Assembly: GCA_023381535.1 (NCBI GenBank)
Contig: JAMCSN010000231.1
Span: forward strand, 1 to 64,000
Source of the DNA: Bacteroidota bacterium
GTDB lineage: Bacteria; Bacteroidota; Ignavibacteria; Ignavibacteriales; Melioribacteraceae
Length of the DNA: 64,000 bases
Direction of reading: 5' to 3'
Positions 59,822 to 64,000 of the stretch are shown in pieces. A model generated the notes under the pieces. The model did no database searches. It was not told where the DNA came from and was given only the letters and a program-made list of their open reading frames with translations. Numbering within the stretch: the stretch's first letter is position 1; each line of letters opens with the position of its first letter. The translations under genes were made by a program, and so were the position numbers.

Positions 59822-59863
59822 GATCTGTGTAAATCCGCTTAATCAGCGTCATCAGCGTTCTAT
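59822..59863 (+). repeat. 42-nt dispersed motif, second copy
   Basis: Units of the form AATCxGCGT repeated about four times and ending TCTATT. The copy at about 7054-7095, in the centre of the MITE-like element, has the same length and unit order. Here there are no inverted-repeat ends. Confidence 0.5.
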
Positions 59864-60636
59864 TAGGAAGTAGTCTTCCTTAGCAGACTTTCGCACCCAA
59901 ATGAAATGTACTCGCGTAATAAAGGAATGTTGGCAAGCTTTATTGTCGGCAATCCAAAACGCAGCGCATAAATTGGTCTGAAAAGGAAAAACTCTTTTTT
60001 GATAGAACTAAATCTGACTCTTCTACTCTGCAATTCAAATTCTTTGATCGTGCAACCGGTGCTGAAGTGTAATTTTATTTCATCGATGTATTCTTCGTTC
60101 TCACCGAAAAGTTTTGCTAAAGTTTTTAAAAATGATTTCGGCAGAATATGGAGGTACGGAATTGCTTTCAAAAAACTTCTGCCGATTTGTTGGTGTCCGG
60201 CAAACGGCGATCTCTTCGGCGGGAAGCTGATGAATAAATATCCATTCTCGTTCAATAGTGCGTTAAGATTATCAAATGCAGCCGTTTTGTTCTGAACATG
60301 TTCGATAACTTCGCGTATGATGATCAAATCAAATTTCTTATTAAGCTTTTCAAGAAGTTTCGGATCGGTGATGTCTCCAACTATTACGTTCAGTTTAGAA
60401 TTTTTCTGTTTCGCAATTTCAGCTCGTTCGGCGCTCAATTCAATTCCTACCGCATAGTTGCCGTTCGATTCCATCACTTCAAGCAATCCGCCTTCGGCAC
60501 AACCGATTTCAAGTACACTCTTCTTCCCGAAATCATCTATATGCTTTTTGAAATACGGTAGAAGATACTTCTCGGTAAATTCTTTCTGTTCGTAGAAATG
60601 TTTTTCTGCCATCGAATAGTAATTTGGTTGGCGCAA
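59863..60636 (-). CDS. Class I SAM-dependent methyltransferase
   Basis: A 257-residue enzyme with the SAM-binding motif VLEIGCAEGGLLEVM at about residue 40, the acidic loop AVGIELSAE, VGDITDP, and IIREVIEHVQN as the post-II motif. The C-terminal third (about 150-257) is hydrophobic and basic (FLKAIPYLHILPKSFLKTLA), as in methyltransferases that work on lipid-linked or cell-surface molecules. Substrate unknown. It is transcribed away from smpB; the 135 bp between them must hold both promoters. Confidence 0.85.
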   Translation of the reverse strand: MRQPNYYSMAEKHFYEQKEFTEKYLLPYFKKHIDDFGKKSVLEIGCAEGGLLEVMESNGNYAVGIELSAERAEIAKQKNSKLNVIVGDITDPKLLEKLNKKFDLIIIREVIEHVQNKTAAFDNLNALLNENGYLFISFPPKRSPFAGHQQIGRSFLKAIPYLHILPKSFLKTLAKLFGENEEYIDEIKLHFSTGCTIKEFELQSRRVRFSSIKKEFFLFRPIYALRFGLPTIKLANIPLLREYISFGCESLLRKTTS

Positions 60637-60771
60637 AATTAGTTAAAGTTTTTATACTGAACCAAGATCAATAAAACAATTTTGTGCTCGTTTAAACTTT
60701 TTTCGTCTTAGCAGATAAGTCCTTGCTATTATCTTACAATAAAAATAAATTTTGCCATCAATTTTAAGGCT

Positions 60772-61227
60772 ATGATCAAGAGTCAAGAAGAAAAAAACAT
60801 AACCGTAAATCGAAAAGCGCGGCACGAATATTTTATCCTTCAGACTTATGAAGCGGGAATTGTTCTAGTCGGTTCAGAAGTCAAAGCTTTAAGACAGAAC
60901 AAAGCAAATCTTGTTGATAGTTATGCGATCATTACAAGCGGTGAAGTTTGGTTATTAAACGCCAATATTTCTGTTTATGACCAAGCCAGCATCAACAATC
61001 ACGACCCGTTAAGAAAAAGAAAACTTCTTCTTAACCGGAGTGAAATTCGCAAGCTAAATAAAGCCGTGTCAGAGAAAGGCAATACTCTAATACCTCTCAG
61101 ACTTTACTTCAAAAACGGCGTTGCCAAAGTTGAATTAGCGGTTGCAACCGGCAAAAGACAGTATGACAAACGCGAAGACATTGCCAAACGCGATCTAAAA
61201 CGAGAGATGCAAAGAAAATTTAAGTAG
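60772..61227 (+). CDS. smpB: SsrA-binding protein
   Basis: Binds tmRNA and brings it to stalled ribosomes. The 151 residues are typical: NRKARHEYFILQTYEAGIVL, GSEVKALRQNKANL, DSYAIITSGEVWL and the basic tail KRQYDKREDIAKRDLKREMQ. No tmRNA gene was found nearby. Confidence 0.96.
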   Translation: MIKSQEEKNITVNRKARHEYFILQTYEAGIVLVGSEVKALRQNKANLVDSYAIITSGEVWLLNANISVYDQASINNHDPLRKRKLLLNRSEIRKLNKAVSEKGNTLIPLRLYFKNGVAKVELAVATGKRQYDKREDIAKRDLKREMQRKFK

Positions 61228-61244
61228 TTATTTAGGAGATTGTA

Positions 61245-62477
61245 TTGAATAAAAAGATTCTCTTCCCCACCATCAACGAACAAATGGATCTTATCAAAAG
61301 GGGTGCGTTTGAAATCATACCGGAAGAAGAACTGGTACAGAAACTTGAAAAATCAATTAAAGAAAATATACCGCTCAACATAAAACTAGGCTGCGATCCT
61401 ACCCGTCCCGATCTTCACTTAGGTCATTCGGTAGTACTGAGAAAGTTAGCTCAGTTTCAAAGTATTGGTCATACAGCAATTCTTATAATTGGCGATTTCA
61501 CCGGGATGATCGGCGATCCGTCCGGAAGGAATACATCACGCCCGCCACTTTCTTTTGAGGAAGCCAGAGAAAACGGAAAAACTTATTTTGAGCAAGCGTC
61601 AAAAATTTTGGATGAGGAGAAAACAAGAATTGTTTACAACTCCGAATGGCTCGGCAAGATGTCTTTCGAAGATGTGATTAAACTTTCCTCGAAATACACT
61701 GTAGCCCGGATGCTCGAAAGAGACGACTTCACGAAACGTTACAAGAATGGAATTCCGATTAGTATGCATGAAATACTTTACCCGTTGGCACAGGCAATGG
61801 ATTCGGTTGCAATAAAAAGTGATGTTGAACTTGGTGGAACTGATCAAAAGTTTAATCTGTTGGTAGGTAGAGATATTCAGCGGGAATTTGGCTTGCCGCC
61901 GCAGGTCATCTTAACACTTCCACTTTTGGTTGGAACTGATGGCGTTGAGAAAATGAGCAAGTCGCTTGATAATTATATCGGCATCAATGAAGCTCCAAGA
62001 GAAATTTATGGCAAAACTCTTTCGATACCGGACGAGTTGATTTACCAATATTTTGAACTGACAACAAATGTACCGAATAATGAGCTTCAATCAATCAGAC
62101 AAGACCTTTCTAATAAATCGGTTAATCCAAGAGACATTAAGCGATACCTGGCAAGAAAATTAGTCGAATTATATCATACTCAAGATGCTGCTGTTGAAGC
62201 CGAAAAAGAGTTCGACAATATTTTTGTCAAGAAAGGATTGCCCGATGAGATCACGGAATTTCGATTAGATTCTAATTTGAATGAATTAGATATTCTTGAA
62301 TTGATTGTGAAAGTCGGCTTTGCCCCCTCCCGTGGTGAAGCTAGAAGACTTGTTTCCCAGGGCGGAGTAACTATCGATAACGAAAAAATTACAGATATAA
62401 AACAAATGGTTACATTGCAAGGTACCAAAATTTTGAAAGTTGGAAAAAGAAATTTTATTAAACTAATAGGAAAATAA
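61245..62477 (+). CDS. tyrS: Tyrosyl-tRNA synthetase
   Basis: Charges tRNA-Tyr. The class I signature is GCDPTRPDLHLGHSVVLRKL (HLGH as the HIGH motif) and KMSKS is in GVEKMSKSLDNY. An S4 RNA-binding domain lies at the C-terminus (about 345-405: APSRGEARRLVSQGGVTID). The 410-residue length and the Pro-Asp-Leu-His-Leu-Gly-His stretch match the TyrZ-like branch. The next gene starts 3 bp after the stop. Confidence 0.95.
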   Translation: MNKKILFPTINEQMDLIKRGAFEIIPEEELVQKLEKSIKENIPLNIKLGCDPTRPDLHLGHSVVLRKLAQFQSIGHTAILIIGDFTGMIGDPSGRNTSRPPLSFEEARENGKTYFEQASKILDEEKTRIVYNSEWLGKMSFEDVIKLSSKYTVARMLERDDFTKRYKNGIPISMHEILYPLAQAMDSVAIKSDVELGGTDQKFNLLVGRDIQREFGLPPQVILTLPLLVGTDGVEKMSKSLDNYIGINEAPREIYGKTLSIPDELIYQYFELTTNVPNNELQSIRQDLSNKSVNPRDIKRYLARKLVELYHTQDAAVEAEKEFDNIFVKKGLPDEITEFRLDSNLNELDILELIVKVGFAPSRGEARRLVSQGGVTIDNEKITDIKQMVTLQGTKILKVGKRNFIKLIGK

Positions 62478-62480
62478 ATA

Positions 62481-63041
62481 ATGGAGGACACCGAATTGTA
62501 CGTCCCATCTAAAATCTTTTTCACAAAAGGTGTTGGAAAACATAAAGAGTATTTGTCTTCATTCGAGCTTGCTCTTCGTAGTGCCGGCATTCAAATGTGT
62601 AACTTAGTATCCGTCAGCAGCATTTATCCTGTTGGGTGCAAACGACTAACCAAAGATCAAGGATTAGCCTTGCTAAAACCCGGACAGATCACACATTGCG
62701 TGATGGCAAGAAACGCAACTAACGAACCGAACAGATTGATCGCCTCGTCAATTGGAGTTGCCTTGCCGGCAAATAAAGGAATGTACGGCTACCTATCTGA
62801 ACACCATCCTTACGGACAAACTGAAAAAGTTTGCGGTGAATATGCCGAAGACTTGGCTGCGACAATGCTTGCAACTACTCTCGGTATTGACTTCGATTCC
62901 GAGAAAGCCTGGAACGAACGCGAGCAGGTTTATAAAATGTCCGGGAAAATTGTTAATTCATTTAACATAACGCAGTCTGCTCAGGGCGATAAGAATGGTC
63001 TTTGGACAACTGTTATTGCAGTCGGCGTTCTTTTACCTTAA
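62481..63041 (+). CDS. Pyruvoyl-dependent arginine decarboxylase
   Basis: Makes agmatine from arginine, the first step of one polyamine route. The proenzyme cleaves itself at a serine pair to form the pyruvoyl group; the site is [10 protein letters not shown], with Ser46-Ser47 as the expected cleavage point. Other family parts are [13 protein letters not shown] [22 protein letters not shown] and [13 protein letters not shown]. The 186 residues fit the family found in Chlamydiae and FCB-group bacteria. It lies 3 bp after tyrS and 5 bp before the TerC gene, so one operon is likely. Confidence 0.93.
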   Translation: MEDTELYVPSKIFFTKGVGKHKEYLSSFELALRSAGIQMCNLVSVSSIYPVGCKRLTKDQGLALLKPGQITHCVMARNATNEPNRLIASSIGVALPANKGMYGYLSEHHPYGQTEKVCGEYAEDLAATMLATTLGIDFDSEKAWNEREQVYKMSGKIVNSFNITQSAQGDKNGLWTTVIAVGVLLP

Positions 63042-63046
63042 TTCTT

Positions 63047-63973
63047 ATGCATAATCATTTCATATTCTGGATTATCTTTTCCGTAATCATCGCGGTGATG
63101 TTTTACATTGATTTGTACGTCACCGCACATCGTAAAGGAAAAGTAGGACTCAAAGCAAGCTTGATGTGGAGCGGTGTATGGATTGCGTCCGCTCTTCTCT
63201 TCAATCTCCTTATTCTTATTTTTCTTGATGACGGACACGTCAAGGCAATAGAATTTCTTGCCGGTTATCTTATCGAGAAATCTCTTTCAGTAGATAATCT
63301 TTTTGTCTTCCTTATGATTTTTAGCGCGATGGGCATTAAAGAGGAACACCAACCCCACGTGTTGAAATGGGGAATAATCAGCGCAATCGCTCTGAGAATA
63401 TTGTTCATACTTGGTGGAATTGCCTTGATAACTTTCTTCCATCCGATAATCTATTTTTTCGGCGCATTGCTGCTTTACGCTTCTTACAAAATGGCATTCG
63501 GAAAAGATGGACAAATCGACCTCAAAAAAAATCCCGTAGTAAGATTTGCTTCAAAGTACTTCAATATTGTTACGGACTATTCCGGCAGCAAATTCTTTAC
63601 GAAACGAAACGGAAAAATTGTTTTCACTCAGCTTTTCCTTGCATTTCTATTGGTTGAATCTGCTGACATTGTTTTTGCCGTCGATTCGATTCCGGCTGTT
63701 ATAGCAATTACCAGAGATCCGTTTATCGTGATCACGTCAAATATATTTGCTATTCTCGGTTTGCGGGCTTTATATTTTGCTCTCGCCGCACTCGTTGATA
63801 TTTTCGTTTACTTGAAGTACGGTGTTGCTGTGATTCTTGCTTACGTTGGCGTGAAGATGCTCATCACGGATTTGTTTGCGGTCCCAACTGTGGTGAGTCT
63901 CGCTGTAATTATTCTATGTTTGATTGCGGCGATTGTACTTTCTGTTATGAAGAAGAAACATGCCTCAGTTTAG
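63047..63973 (+). CDS. TerC/Alx family membrane protein
   Basis: A 308-residue protein with eight or nine membrane helices and the family signatures GYLIEKSLSVDNLFVFLMIF and ESADIVFAVDSIPAV, whose acidic residues probably bind a metal ion. Relatives (Alx, YkoY/MeeF) export manganese or supply it to exported proteins. I chose the ATG at 63047, just after the stop of the decarboxylase gene; an in-frame TTG at 63002 would add 15 unconserved residues and overlap that gene by 40 bp. No metal-responsive leader is visible. Confidence 0.9.
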   Translation: MHNHFIFWIIFSVIIAVMFYIDLYVTAHRKGKVGLKASLMWSGVWIASALLFNLLILIFLDDGHVKAIEFLAGYLIEKSLSVDNLFVFLMIFSAMGIKEEHQPHVLKWGIISAIALRILFILGGIALITFFHPIIYFFGALLLYASYKMAFGKDGQIDLKKNPVVRFASKYFNIVTDYSGSKFFTKRNGKIVFTQLFLAFLLVESADIVFAVDSIPAVIAITRDPFIVITSNIFAILGLRALYFALAALVDIFVYLKYGVAVILAYVGVKMLITDLFAVPTVVSLAVIILCLIAAIVLSVMKKKHASV

Positions 63974-64000
63974 CAACACCAATTATGTGAATTAACACGA

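Noticed and set aside
63002..63046. Upstream TTG start for the TerC protein
   Set aside because: The added residues are unlike the family and overlap the arginine decarboxylase gene by 40 bp.

Overview
The window looks like a chromosome segment from a member of the Ignavibacteriota (Bacteroidota/Chlorobi side of the FCB group). Reasons: AT-rich DNA, a secreted protein ending in a type IX secretion sorting domain of the YPNPFNP kind, FadL-type porins, an ssb followed by a GldE-like CNNM protein, pyruvoyl-dependent arginine decarboxylase, and REP/RAYT palindromes of the kind seen in that group. This placement is inference from gene content only. No rRNA, tRNA or CRISPR array was seen.

Layout. 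Positions 1-2830 hold an accessory island of small unknown genes, all on the plus strand, separated by a degenerate 21-bp repeat array and attC-like palindromes. Positions 3009-18235 are a run of minus-strand housekeeping and envelope genes: acpS, an MCE protein, a CNNM protein, ssb, a SPOR lipoprotein, an SGNH lipoprotein, two tandem FadL porins, biotin carboxylase with its carrier, mutS2, cvpA, yqeY, an SDR and a secreted nuclease. polA (18316-21135) is on the plus strand and abuts mobA tail to tail.

The centre (21136-38591) is one functional block for nitrate respiration and its cofactor. From upstream to downstream on the minus strand it holds: a Rieske / cytochrome b / octaheme HAO-like operon; a PAS histidine kinase with an NtrC-type sigma-54 activator; a porin-napM-napA-napD-napG-napH-tatA operon; a molybdenum-cofactor riboswitch with an intrinsic terminator; and an operon of a carboxymuconolactone-decarboxylase-like gene, a half-size ChrA transporter, moaA, moaC, a MOSC gene, moeA and mobA. 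Both respiratory operons carry near-identical sigma-54 promoters (TGGCAYTATAATTG) with a related palindrome about 90 bp upstream, so the two-component system between them probably switches both on. NapA would make nitrite, which the octaheme enzyme, fed by the Rieske/b module, could reduce further. NapA and the Rieske protein have twin-arginine leaders, and a 47-residue TatA is encoded in the nap operon. The riboswitch would shut off cofactor synthesis, and possibly oxyanion uptake by ChrA, when cofactor is plentiful.

Positions 38717-48586 hold a transposase remnant with a palindrome, a PEGA protein, a PQQ-type propeller lipoprotein, a large metallopeptidase/TolB-propeller/Omp85-barrel fusion, phosphoglucose/phosphomannose isomerase, PTS enzyme I and HPr, a polyprenyl synthase and type 2 IPP isomerase. 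Positions 48774-59721 hold two related sugar-type MFS transporters bracketing a T9SS-exported protein, a LytS-like kinase with a LuxR-type regulator, a RAYT transposase flanked by REP pairs that appears to split a decayed gene, a DUF2442 protein and a secreted protein. The window ends with a methyltransferase, smpB, tyrS, pyruvoyl arginine decarboxylase and a TerC-family protein.
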